5,687 nt of DNA from Chitinophaga pinensis (lineage in GTDB: Bacteria; Bacteroidota; Bacteroidia; Flavobacteriales_D; Crocinitomicaceae). A program made the position numbers and the translations under genes. Below, piece after piece: positions 1 through 5,687 of this stretch. The stretch spans positions 1 through 5,687 of the forward strand of contig CAMDGP010000151.1 in the NCBI GenBank assembly GCA_945897765.1. The letters are read 5' to 3'. Numbering within the stretch: position 1 is the first letter of the stretch; each line of letters starts with the position of its first letter. The notes beneath the pieces were generated by a model. The model worked only from the letters and a program-made list of their open reading frames with translations. It did no database searches and was not told the DNA's origin.

Positions 1-1175
1 TAGGCCAAAGCTTGATTTTTTGAAAGCTCCAGTTGTTGATAGTGTAAATCGAAAGCCAAACTCAAAGCTAAATCTATTTCAGGCTGCAAACCCTTCTTTT
101 GAATGGTTCCTAAATTTACTCCTTTTTTGACCCAGTATAATCCTTTGTCGATAATGGACATCACCTCAAAAGCACTTGGTGTTAAGGCATAGTAATTTGA
201 ATTTTCTTCAAAGTAAACATGAGGCGATTTTTCGGTGAATTCATTCTTAAAGAAACTTTTTGAAATCACATTTCTTTTACTCGATTTGAATTTTTTATTG
301 GAGTGATAAGCTTCCTTTTTTTGTAGCAAACAACAGTAAAATCCTTCTGTTTGTGTTTTTCCAGGAATTAAATAATTGCCGTAACCTTTAGCGTCTTTTT
401 CAATTCCTTCAAATTCTGGAAGCGGACGTATTTCGCAATCAAAATTTTCTAAAACCCATGCTATATTTTCCTCATTTTCAGCAGGATTAAAGGTACATGT
501 AGAATAAATAATGTAACCATTTTCTTTGACAGAATTCCAAACATCTGCGAGGATTTTTTGTTGTCTAATTGCACAATGCTGAGCACTTTCTAAACTCCAT
601 TCATCTCGTGCTTGTGGGTCTTTTCGGAACATTCCTTCACCTGAACAAGGAGCGTCAATCAATACCAAATCAAATAAGTGCGGAAAATTATTGAATTCTT
701 TCGGATCATTACAAGAAACTAATGCATTTGAATAACCCCATTTCGTTAAATTTTCAGCTAGAATATGAGCTCGTGTTCGAATAATTTCATTGGAAATAAG
801 TACTCCTTTATTATCCAAAAAACTTGCGATCAAAGTACTTTTTCCTCCCGGTGCAGCGCATAAATCCAAGCAAACAGGTTCATCTGGAAGAACTAAGCTT
901 TTTAAGACTGCATCAATATACATCGATCCAGCCTCTTGTGGGTAATAACAACCAGCATGAAAATGCGGATCTAAAGTAAAGCTTGGACGCGTTTCTAAAT
1001 AAAAACCATTTTCACACCAAGGAACTTTGTCTGCATTTTGATTGATATCATTCTCTTTTTCAGGATTTATTCGAACAGAAATTGGTGGTGTTTCATCTAG
1101 CGCTGAAGCAAGGTTTTCAGCAAAAAGAGGATTAGTTGTTATTCGATTTAAAAAATCTTGAGGTAATTTACTCAT
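1..1175 (-). CDS. rsmF: RsmF-like 16S rRNA cytosine-C5 methyltransferase, C-terminus beyond the window
   Basis: SAM-dependent m5C RNA methyltransferase of the RsmB/RsmF (NOL1/NOP2/Sun) family, acting in the cytoplasm on rRNA. The frame is open from the ATG at 1175 to the left edge, giving 391 residues with no stop, so the gene continues beyond base 1. Visible motifs are SAM-binding DLCAAPGGKS (104-113), motif IV DAPCSGEGMFRK (174-185, Cys177) and motif VI STCTFNPAENE (225-235, Cys227). By family knowledge, the motif VI Cys attacks C6 of the cytosine and the motif IV Cys helps release the product. The PWCENGF segment (52-58) before the Rossmann domain and the EGFYCCLL strand (277-284) resemble E. 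coli RsmF (m5C1407) more than RsmB, and no NusB-like N-terminus is present. The last residues, NQALA followed by TA, would fit the ALAY-type C-terminal end of such proteins. It lies 63 bp after the Smr gene on the same strand. The family is certain; the exact target base is inferred from resemblance. Confidence 0.93.
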   Translation of the reverse strand, partial: MSKLPQDFLNRITTNPLFAENLASALDETPPISVRINPEKENDINQNADKVPWCENGFYLETRPSFTLDPHFHAGCYYPQEAGSMYIDAVLKSLVLPDEPVCLDLCAAPGGKSTLIASFLDNKGVLISNEIIRTRAHILAENLTKWGYSNALVSCNDPKEFNNFPHLFDLVLIDAPCSGEGMFRKDPQARDEWSLESAQHCAIRQQKILADVWNSVKENGYIIYSTCTFNPAENEENIAWVLENFDCEIRPLPEFEGIEKDAKGYGNYLIPGKTQTEGFYCCLLQKKEAYHSNKKFKSSKRNVISKSFFKNEFTEKSPHVYFEENSNYYALTPSAFEVMSIIDKGLYWVKKGVNLGTIQKKGLQPEIDLALSLAFDLHYQQLELSKNQALA

Positions 1176-1238
1176 GTTCAAAAATAGGAAAAAATGAGCC
1201 CTAGGATTACTTTTAAATGATAAAAAAACAATAATAAA

Positions 1239-1769
1239 CTAAAATTTCTCTGCCACAGAAAGTTTGATTTCTATTAGTGAAGCTCCTACTCTACCATAAG
1301 AATATTGGTCGTCGTGCATGGTAAAACCTTTTTTTGTTGATAGTATTCCTCGGATTTCATTCTTTAATTTACCTTCTCCAGCACCGTGAACAATCCGAAA
1401 TTTCTTTTGCCGCTTATCAATCATTTCATTTGCGAATTTTTTAAATGAAGTAAGTTGCAGTAAAAATTTTTCATGTGCAGACAAATTGGAATCTTTTTTA
1501 GTTAAGGATTCAATATGCAAGTCAATCTCGAAATAATCGTTTTTCGATTTTGGTATTTGCCCTTTTCGTGTGGAAATCTCCTTGTCCTTTTGAAAAGATT
1601 CTAAATCTAAAACACTAATCGCACGCTGTGGAACCAATGCCGAACTATCTATTTTATAAGCGAATCCATGCTCATCTTCTATCGTGATTTTTGTCTGATT
1701 GATTTCAAGAATAGTATATTTCCCAACTTGATGCAAAATCGAAACGATATCTCCAATTTTAAATTCCAT
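1239..1769 (-). CDS. Short Smr-domain protein with DUF2027-like N-terminus
   Basis: A 176-residue soluble protein in two parts. Residues 1-47 start MEFKIGDIVS and look like a small beta barrel (KOW/SH3-like) resembling the N-terminus of DUF2027 proteins. A charged linker follows (about 58-78). Residues about 80-172 form an Smr (small MutS-related) domain with EIDLH (81-85) and HGAGEGKLK (128-136), the two signature motifs of the fold, and end in a GRVGASLIEIKL strand. Smr domains are known as nucleases or nucleic-acid-binding modules, in MutS2 and in stand-alone proteins; recent work on bacterial members points to RNA cleavage at stalled ribosomes. Whether this copy is catalytic cannot be told from sequence. 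Bacteroidota DUF2027/Smr proteins are often about twice as long, so this looks like a compact form without the middle region. Its ATG lies 1 nt after the permease stop (TAATATG), implying translational coupling. The domain call is strong; the role is unknown. Confidence 0.9.
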   Translation of the reverse strand: MEFKIGDIVSILHQVGKYTILEINQTKITIEDEHGFAYKIDSSALVPQRAISVLDLESFQKDKEISTRKGQIPKSKNDYFEIDLHIESLTKKDSNLSAHEKFLLQLTSFKKFANEMIDKRQKKFRIVHGAGEGKLKNEIRGILSTKKGFTMHDDQYSYGRVGASLIEIKLSVAEKF

Positions 1770-1770
1770 A

Positions 1771-3450
1771 TTAATTGAATCGAATTGCTTTTGATGGACT
1801 GATGCGCGTTACCACATAACTAGGCAATAAAAGCGATGTAATACAAACAAAGAAGGTAATTAAATTAATACCTAACCAATTAAAAAGAGTCAATTCAACA
1901 GGGACTTTGTCTAAATAGTAAACGGCAGGATCAAGTGAAAACAAACCAAATTGAGCTTGAATAATACACAAACTTACTCCAATAATATTTCCATACATTA
2001 AACCTTTCAAAATCAAATAAGAAGCTTGAAACAAAAACACTTTGCGAATGCTCCAATTTGTTGCACCTATTGCTTTTAACATTCCGATAAAATTGGTTCG
2101 CATTACGATTAAAACTAACATTGCTGAACCCACATTTATAATTCCAATAATTAGCATTAAAAACAAAATAATCATCACATTGTAATCAAGAAAACTCAAC
2201 CATGCAAACAAATCTCCTTCATTTTCCAAAATACTTGAAACCTGCAATAATTCACCTTGACTTGTTGGGTGCATTTCCAATTTTGACTTCAATGCTTCTT
2301 CTACTTTTTCTAAATCTTTCCAGTTTGAAATATGCACTTCCATTCCAGCTATATAATCTTGATAATTTCCAACTCCTTCTTTTGTTTCAATTTTCACCTT
2401 CGTTGTTCCGTCAGTCAATTCGCTTAAGTTGGCATTAATTACTGTTTTTTGAAGCGTCCCATCTTCGTTTTTCAATAATGCTTGCACTGGAATATTACGT
2501 GTTGTTTTAATTTTCAAATAGGCCGTATCCATTGCTTTGGCAGTGTTTAAATTATAATCCATTTGATAAACAACCAAGCGAATAGATGTATCTTTTATTG
2601 TATTTAAATAAAAACCGCTATAAATGTCGCTTCCTGTTCCCCAATCAAATTGAAGATTTTCAATAGATCCTGAAACGGAAGCTTTTATAATCAATGAACC
2701 ATTTGAGGTTAAAGTATCAGCTATTTCAATCGAAGAAGAAATGCCATAATCATTCATTTTTTGTACTTCTCGAAGGTCGCAGAAAAGAATCTTTTTATCG
2801 TATTCTTCTAACCCAGTTTTAAAAATCCCAACAATTTTATAACGTCGTTGAACGGGTAGATTTTTAACGTAAAAAGCAGCAATTTCTTCGTTGAGTTTGA
2901 AATTCAACTGCTGACAAATCTTTTCAGAGATTACGATTTCATTAGAAACTTGCGAAGCTTTAAAAATAGGAATTCGTCCTTGGGTTAAATTACTTTTGAT
3001 AAAATCCCAATTGTAATTTTGCTCGACTCCTTTCATAATTATCCCAGCAATTTCTTGTCTAGAAATCAAGGAATCTTTTCCAGATGATAGTTTTATTTTG
3101 TCTTGAAACTTATCGGATTGTAGTAACGCAGGTTTATAAGAAACGTTATTAATCGCAGCTAAACCCTTGATTTTGGCAATATCTTTATGGTCAAATCCGT
3201 TTTTATAAATGGGTTCACAATCATAAAAACCAACTGTTCCTGCTTTTGAAATGAATAATGGCGCGTTAAAACTGGTAATCTTGGTACGTATTTCGTTCTG
3301 GAAACCAGTAACTATTGCGATTGTAATTAAATTAACAACAATTGCTAGTGAAATACTTATGACAGATATACGAATTATCGGTTTGGAAACTTTAGTACCT
3401 TGTTCCCGATTACGAATCATGCGTTGCGATATGAAAAATTCAAAAGACAA
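1771..3450 (-). CDS. FtsX/LolE-type ABC transporter permease with an extra periplasmic domain
   Basis: Inner-membrane permease of 559 residues with the type VII ABC (MacB/LolCE/FtsX) layout: one N-terminal membrane helix (about 27-50), a long periplasmic region, then three C-terminal helices (about 424-450, 472-498, 523-547). Between helices 2 and 3 lies the coupling segment FIGMLKAIGATNWSIRKVF (454-472), which would contact a cytoplasmic ATPase; no ATPase gene is in the window. The C-terminus SPSKAIRFN is typical of Bacteroidota LolE-like permeases. LolCDE releases lipoproteins from the inner membrane, but which substrate this copy handles is not shown. The start is TTG at 3448-3450: the only in-frame ATG nearby is codon 11, and starting there would lose MSFEFFISQR, which matches the conserved N-terminus of relatives. 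A TAAAA-rich stretch precedes the TTG. At 559 residues it is well above the usual 400 or so because of an insertion at about 237-365. It is the first gene of the minus-strand operon. Confidence 0.9.
   Translation of the reverse strand: MSFEFFISQRMIRNREQGTKVSKPIIRISVISISLAIVVNLITIAIVTGFQNEIRTKITSFNAPLFISKAGTVGFYDCEPIYKNGFDHKDIAKIKGLAAINNVSYKPALLQSDKFQDKIKLSSGKDSLISRQEIAGIIMKGVEQNYNWDFIKSNLTQGRIPIFKASQVSNEIVISEKICQQLNFKLNEEIAAFYVKNLPVQRRYKIVGIFKTGLEEYDKKILFCDLREVQKMNDYGISSSIEIADTLTSNGSLIIKASVSGSIENLQFDWGTGSDIYSGFYLNTIKDTSIRLVVYQMDYNLNTAKAMDTAYLKIKTTRNIPVQALLKNEDGTLQKTVINANLSELTDGTTKVKIETKEGVGNYQDYIAGMEVHISNWKDLEKVEEALKSKLEMHPTSQGELLQVSSILENEGDLFAWLSFLDYNVMIILFLMLIIGIINVGSAMLVLIVMRTNFIGMLKAIGATNWSIRKVFLFQASYLILKGLMYGNIIGVSLCIIQAQFGLFSLDPAVYYLDKVPVELTLFNWLGINLITFFVCITSLLLPSYVVTRISPSKAIRFN
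2356..2742 (-). other. Insertion of about 130 residues in the permease's periplasmic region
   Basis: Codons 237-365 of the permease separate two blocks that are adjacent in ordinary LolE-like relatives: FCDLREVQKMNDYG (223-236) and YIAGMEVHISNWKDLEKV (366-383). The insert is rich in Thr, Ser, Asn and alternating hydrophobic residues (for example SLIIKASVSG, RLVVYQM, TAYLKIKT, KVKIETKEG), which suggests beta strands and perhaps one Ig/PKD-like module. I do not recognise a named domain. It would lie in the periplasm. Boundaries are approximate and the fold is inference. Confidence 0.55.
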
Positions 3451-4720
3451 TAATTCTTTTTTTAGATTCCAAAGTTACGGAAAGCTTTTTGGCTTGCAGC
3501 TGTTTTTGGTGTTTTTACTTATTTCTTGTGGCAATCCTAATCCGTTAAAGATTCGTTCTGGACAAACAACAGTCGTTTTTGAAGATTCACTACTCTTGAA
3601 AAAAGCTGAAAAAGTTCCAATTAAAGCTAAACCTACACTTGGAATTGAACGATTGGGATTGATTCTAGATTCTTTGAAAGGAAAAAGAATTGCTGTTGTT
3701 GCGAACCAAACTTCTGTTTTAAATAATGTTCATTTAGTTGATACTTTACTTGCTTTAAAAATAGATGTCGTTAAAGTTTTCGCACCTGAACATGGATTTA
3801 GAGGACAAGCAGATGCCGGAGAAAAAATCAATCATTCTGTAGACGAAAAAACAGGTTTGCCATTAGTTTCTCTTTATGGAAACAATAAAAAACCTAGTGT
3901 CGAACAATTAAAAGATGTTGATATACTACTATTTGATATTCAAGATGTTGGCGTTCGATTCTACACCTTTATTTCAACTTTGCACTATATTATGGAAGCC
4001 GCTGCCGAGAATGGAAAGAAAGTCATTGTGCTCGATCGACCAAACCCAAATTCACATTACATTGATGGACCTGTTTTGGAAAAAGAATTTACTTCGTTCG
4101 TTGGAATGCACCCAGTTCCGATAGTTTACGGAATGACAATCGGAGAATATGCAATGATGATCAATGGTGAAAATTGGTTGGAAAATGGCGTAAAATGCGA
4201 CTTATCTGTATTGCCATGTAAAAATTATACCCATCAAACGAGTTATTCACTGCCAATTGCACCTTCTCCCAACTTAAAAACAGATCGTGCTATTGCGTTG
4301 TATCCAAGTTTGTGTTTATTTGAAGGAACAACTGTTAGTTTAGGACGTGGCACCGAACGACCATTTGAAATGTATGGTCACCCAAAATTTCCTCAGACAG
4401 CTTTTGAATTTACACCGATTCCTATGCCGGGAGCTAAAACGTCAACGCAGTTGAACAAAAAATGCAACGGTTACGACTTGTCGAATGTTCCGTTGCGCTT
4501 GACAAAAATCAATTTGGAATATATAATCAATGCCAATAAATTGCTAGCAGATTTAGGGATTTTCATCAATCAAAACGTATTTTTCAATCGTTTGGCTGGA
4601 AATTCAGTATTGCGAGATCAGATACACGAATGTTGGAGCGAAGAAGAAATTCGTGCCACTTGGAAAGATGGTATTGATAAATTCAAAGTGATACGGAGTA
4701 AGTATTTGCTATATGAGTGA
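3431..4720 (+). CDS. namZ: Exo-beta-N-acetylmuramidase NamZ (former DUF1343, GH171), predicted lipoprotein
   Basis: A 429-residue enzyme of the DUF1343/YbbC family. The characterised B. subtilis member NamZ removes non-reducing terminal MurNAc from peptidoglycan fragments, feeding cell-wall turnover and recycling. Conserved blocks visible here are APEHGFRG (118-125), DIQDVGVRFYTF (169-180), LDRPNP (201-206), SPNL (279-282), FEGT (297-300) and SLGRGTERPFE (303-313); the PEHG glutamate and histidine are probable active-site residues. The N-terminus has a hydrophobic stretch ending in LISC (lipobox, Cys33), so the mature protein should be lipid-anchored. GNPNP after the Cys lacks the acidic residues of known flavobacterial surface-export signals, so a periplasmic-facing location is more likely. 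The start is ambiguous between ATG 3431 and in-frame ATG 3419; the open frame upstream to 3251 is antisense permease sequence, so I chose 3431. The 5' end overlaps the divergent permease by 20 bp. I found no clear promoter for it. Confidence 0.92.
   Translation: MKNSKDNNSFFRFQSYGKLFGLQLFLVFLLISCGNPNPLKIRSGQTTVVFEDSLLLKKAEKVPIKAKPTLGIERLGLILDSLKGKRIAVVANQTSVLNNVHLVDTLLALKIDVVKVFAPEHGFRGQADAGEKINHSVDEKTGLPLVSLYGNNKKPSVEQLKDVDILLFDIQDVGVRFYTFISTLHYIMEAAAENGKKVIVLDRPNPNSHYIDGPVLEKEFTSFVGMHPVPIVYGMTIGEYAMMINGENWLENGVKCDLSVLPCKNYTHQTSYSLPIAPSPNLKTDRAIALYPSLCLFEGTTVSLGRGTERPFEMYGHPKFPQTAFEFTPIPMPGAKTSTQLNKKCNGYDLSNVPLRLTKINLEYIINANKLLADLGIFINQNVFFNRLAGNSVLRDQIHECWSEEEIRATWKDGIDKFKVIRSKYLLYE
3470..3499 (-). 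promoter_or_regulatory. Candidate Bacteroidota-type promoter for the permease operon, inside namZ
   Basis: On the minus strand, TAACTTTG (3477 to 3470) is an exact match to the Bacteroidota -7 box TAnnTTTG. CTG (3499-3497) lies 19 nt upstream, one base off the usual TTG of the -33 box at a normal spacing. Transcription would begin near 3463-3466, leaving a leader of about 15 nt before the TTG start at 3450. The site lies within codons 14-23 of namZ, as expected if two divergent genes with overlapping starts have no intergenic space. One box is perfect and the other imperfect, so this is a prediction. Confidence 0.45.
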
Positions 4721-4776
4721 TTAACCGAAAAATAATCAAAAATCGTGAAATTCAAGGCCGAACTTTTAATGATCAA

Positions 4777-4810
4777 ACTCCTCCATTGAGGGTGGACAAA
4801 AGAGGGTGAA
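4777..4810 (+). repeat. Inverted repeat, left copy (diverged REP-like unit)
   Basis: Thirty-four bases containing TCCTCCATTGAGGGTGGA and ending GAGGGTGA. It matches the reverse complement of 4891-4924 at 25 of 34 positions; 25 of 31 in the core 4779-4809. Its internal palindrome is degraded by two mismatches compared with the right copy. I counted the matches by eye. Confidence 0.75.
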
Positions 4811-4890
4811 AATTGTGTGTTTTTCTTTTAATTAATAATCAGCTTTTTTTATTTCAAATATTGATGGTGTTCTAAATTATAATTCACTTG

Positions 4891-4924
4891 GTCACCCTCC
4901 TCAATCCTCCCTCAAGGGAGGAAG
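4891..4924 (-). repeat. Inverted repeat, right copy with a perfect internal palindrome
   Basis: Read on the minus strand, this is the partner of 4777-4810. It contains a perfect 7-bp hairpin (4905-4911 with 4916-4922) around a 4-base loop, TCCTCCC-TCAA-GGGAGGA on the plus strand. The two copies enclose 80 bp of AT-rich sequence, so the whole 4777-4924 unit of 148 bp could fold into one long stem-loop. This layout resembles REPINs (paired inverted REP sequences) or a MITE. No T-tract follows, so it is not a standard terminator. Confidence 0.75.
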
Positions 4925-4971
4925 CTAAAAAGATACAAATCAAAGTCAAGACAATTTTCATTACTACCCTA

Positions 4972-5015
4972 AAAAACAAAAGCCCTAACGAACGAACGAT
5001 AGGGCTTTTGTTTTT
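4972..5015. terminator. Rho-independent terminator of the S46 peptidase gene, potentially bidirectional
   Basis: Perfect 16-bp inverted repeat: AAAAACAAAAGCCCTA (4972-4987) pairs with TAGGGCTTTTGTTTTT (5000-5015) around a 12-base loop that is three copies of ACGA. It lies 12 bp past the stop of the minus-strand peptidase gene. The A/T arms supply a T-tract in both directions, so it can also stop transcripts arriving from namZ. Confidence 0.9.
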
Positions 5016-5026
5016 ATAAAATTAGA

Positions 5027-5687
5027 TTATCTAATAATTGTCATTTCGTTTACAATGTGTTTTGCACCAGCATATTTGTCGATGATGAACAAAACGTAAC
5101 GAATATCAACGTTGATTGTTTTTTGCAATTTCGCGTCGAAAATAACATCACCAGCCATCGCCTCAATGTTTCCGTCAAATGCCAAGCCAATCAATTCTCC
5201 TTTTCCGTTCAAGACTGGAGAACCTGAATTTCCACCAGTGATATCATTGTTTGTCAAGAAGTTTACTGGCATATAACCTCCTTTATCCGCATATTCACCA
5301 AAATCTTTTTTGTCATTCAATTCGATTAATCTTTTTGGTAAATCGAATTCTTTATCATTTGGTTTGTATTTGTTAATTGTTCCTTGCAAAGTTGTGTAAT
5401 TGTTGATTTTTGCATCATTTCTACTATCAGCTGGCAGTGCGCTCACTTTACCATAAGTTAAACGTAGCGTACTATTTGCATCTGGATATTTAATTGGGCT
5501 TAAGTTAGATTGACGCATTCCATCAACTAACAAGCGGTATGCTTTACCAAAATCATTTTGCAATTTTGTTAGCTCATCAGTTCTTGTATTTAAATGAGTA
5601 ATCATATCATTTGATAATTTCATCATTGGGTCATTCGTAAGAGCACCTTCAGATGGAACTTCAAGGAAAGCCATCATTTTCTCTTTT
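5027..5687 (-). CDS. S46 family dipeptidyl-peptidase (DPP7-type), C-terminal part, N-terminus beyond the window
   Basis: The last 219 residues of a serine dipeptidyl-peptidase of MEROPS family S46 (DPP7/DPP11), exported enzymes of about 700 residues that release dipeptides from peptide N-termini in the periplasm or at the cell surface. The frame stays open through the right edge (KEK before the first visible Met at 5677), so that Met is internal and the gene is cut, not short. Counting from that Met, TGGNSGSPV (147-155) carries the nucleophile Ser151 (codon 5225-5227); the His and Asp of the triad lie outside the window. Eighteen residues later, FDGN has Gly169. In P. gingivalis enzymes Ser655 and residue 673 have the same spacing, where Gly marks DPP7 (hydrophobic P1) and Arg or Ser marks DPP11 (acidic P1). 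This copy is therefore predicted to be DPP7-like. The C-terminus (VDIRYVLFIIDKYAGA) is typical. It converges on namZ and is followed by a strong terminator. Confidence 0.95.
   Translation of the reverse strand, partial: KEKMMAFLEVPSEGALTNDPMMKLSNDMITHLNTRTDELTKLQNDFGKAYRLLVDGMRQSNLSPIKYPDANSTLRLTYGKVSALPADSRNDAKINNYTTLQGTINKYKPNDKEFDLPKRLIELNDKKDFGEYADKGGYMPVNFLTNNDITGGNSGSPVLNGKGELIGLAFDGNIEAMAGDVIFDAKLQKTINVDIRYVLFIIDKYAGAKHIVNEMTIIR

Larger units (their letters stand above)
4721..5026. other. Intergenic region between convergent namZ and the S46 peptidase gene, no gene seen
   Basis: This stretch of about 300 bp has no convincing reading frame on either strand. It is AT-rich except for two CT/GA-rich inverted repeats and ends in the peptidase terminator, each listed separately. 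No T-tract hairpin follows namZ directly, so namZ transcripts probably run into the repeats or on to the terminator, whose stem works in both directions. Confidence 0.8.

Noticed and set aside
1176..1238. Possible promoter (TATTTTTG) or terminator between the Smr and methyltransferase genes
   Set aside because: The TAnnTTTG-like box sits 3-4 bases from the ATG with no -33 box at proper spacing, and the T-rich stretch has no convincing stem. The gap is short enough for read-through.
2202..2438. 78-residue plus-strand reading frame
   Set aside because: It lies wholly inside the permease on the opposite strand and has biased Leu/Phe composition with no recognisable domain; a shadow frame.
3251..3430. 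Upstream extension of the namZ reading frame to an ATG at 3251
   Set aside because: The added 60 residues are the antisense of the conserved permease N-terminus and lack NamZ similarity; the lipoprotein signal begins only after 3431.
3915..4124. 69-residue plus-strand reading frame
   Set aside because: It is out of frame inside the conserved core of namZ, which has clear family motifs in the other frame.
5027..5677. A complete short gene starting at the Met at 5677
   Set aside because: The frame continues open to the right edge and the protein matches only the C-terminal part of S46 peptidases, so it is a window cut, not a short gene or pseudogene.
1..5687. A defence, biosynthetic or mobile gene cluster
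   Set aside because: All five genes belong to known families with housekeeping or envelope roles; no transposase, integrase, CRISPR repeat, toxin or nuclease cassette is visible.

Overview
The window reads as ordinary chromosome from an AT-rich member of the Bacteroidota, most likely Flavobacteriales. Three things suggest this: a family S46 dipeptidyl-peptidase, which is typical of the phylum; a short Smr protein with a DUF2027-like N-terminus; and a Bacteroidota-type promoter box (TAnnTTTG). No mobile-element gene, tRNA, rRNA or CRISPR array is visible.

Layout. Bases 1-3450 carry three genes on the minus strand, read from right to left: an FtsX/LolE-type ABC permease (1771-3450, TTG start), a small Smr-domain protein (1239-1769, starting 1 nt after the permease stop), and an RsmF-like rRNA m5C methyltransferase (1-1175, C-terminus beyond the window). 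The permease and Smr genes almost certainly form an operon, and the methyltransferase may be part of it. On the plus strand, 3431-4720 encodes a lipoprotein exo-beta-N-acetylmuramidase (NamZ, formerly DUF1343). It is divergent from the permease, and the two 5' ends overlap by 20 bp, so each gene must be transcribed from inside the other. A good promoter match for the permease lies inside namZ at 3470-3499. From the right edge, the C-terminal third of an S46 dipeptidyl-peptidase (5027-5687, minus strand) converges on namZ.

The roughly 300 bp between namZ and the peptidase gene has no gene but has structure. It holds a pair of inverted, imperfect 31-34 bp repeats (4777-4810 and 4891-4924), each built around a TCCTCCC-TTGA-GGGAGGA palindrome, which resembles a REPIN or miniature element. 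It also holds a perfect 16-bp-stem terminator (4972-5015) behind the peptidase gene.

Functionally this is an envelope, translation and nutrition mix: cell-wall muropeptide trimming (NamZ), envelope lipoprotein or substrate transport (permease), rRNA modification, RNA/DNA maintenance (Smr) and extracytoplasmic peptide breakdown (S46). I see no convincing new multi-gene system. The most unusual points are the repeat pair, the extra domain of about 130 residues in the permease, and the overlapping divergent starts.
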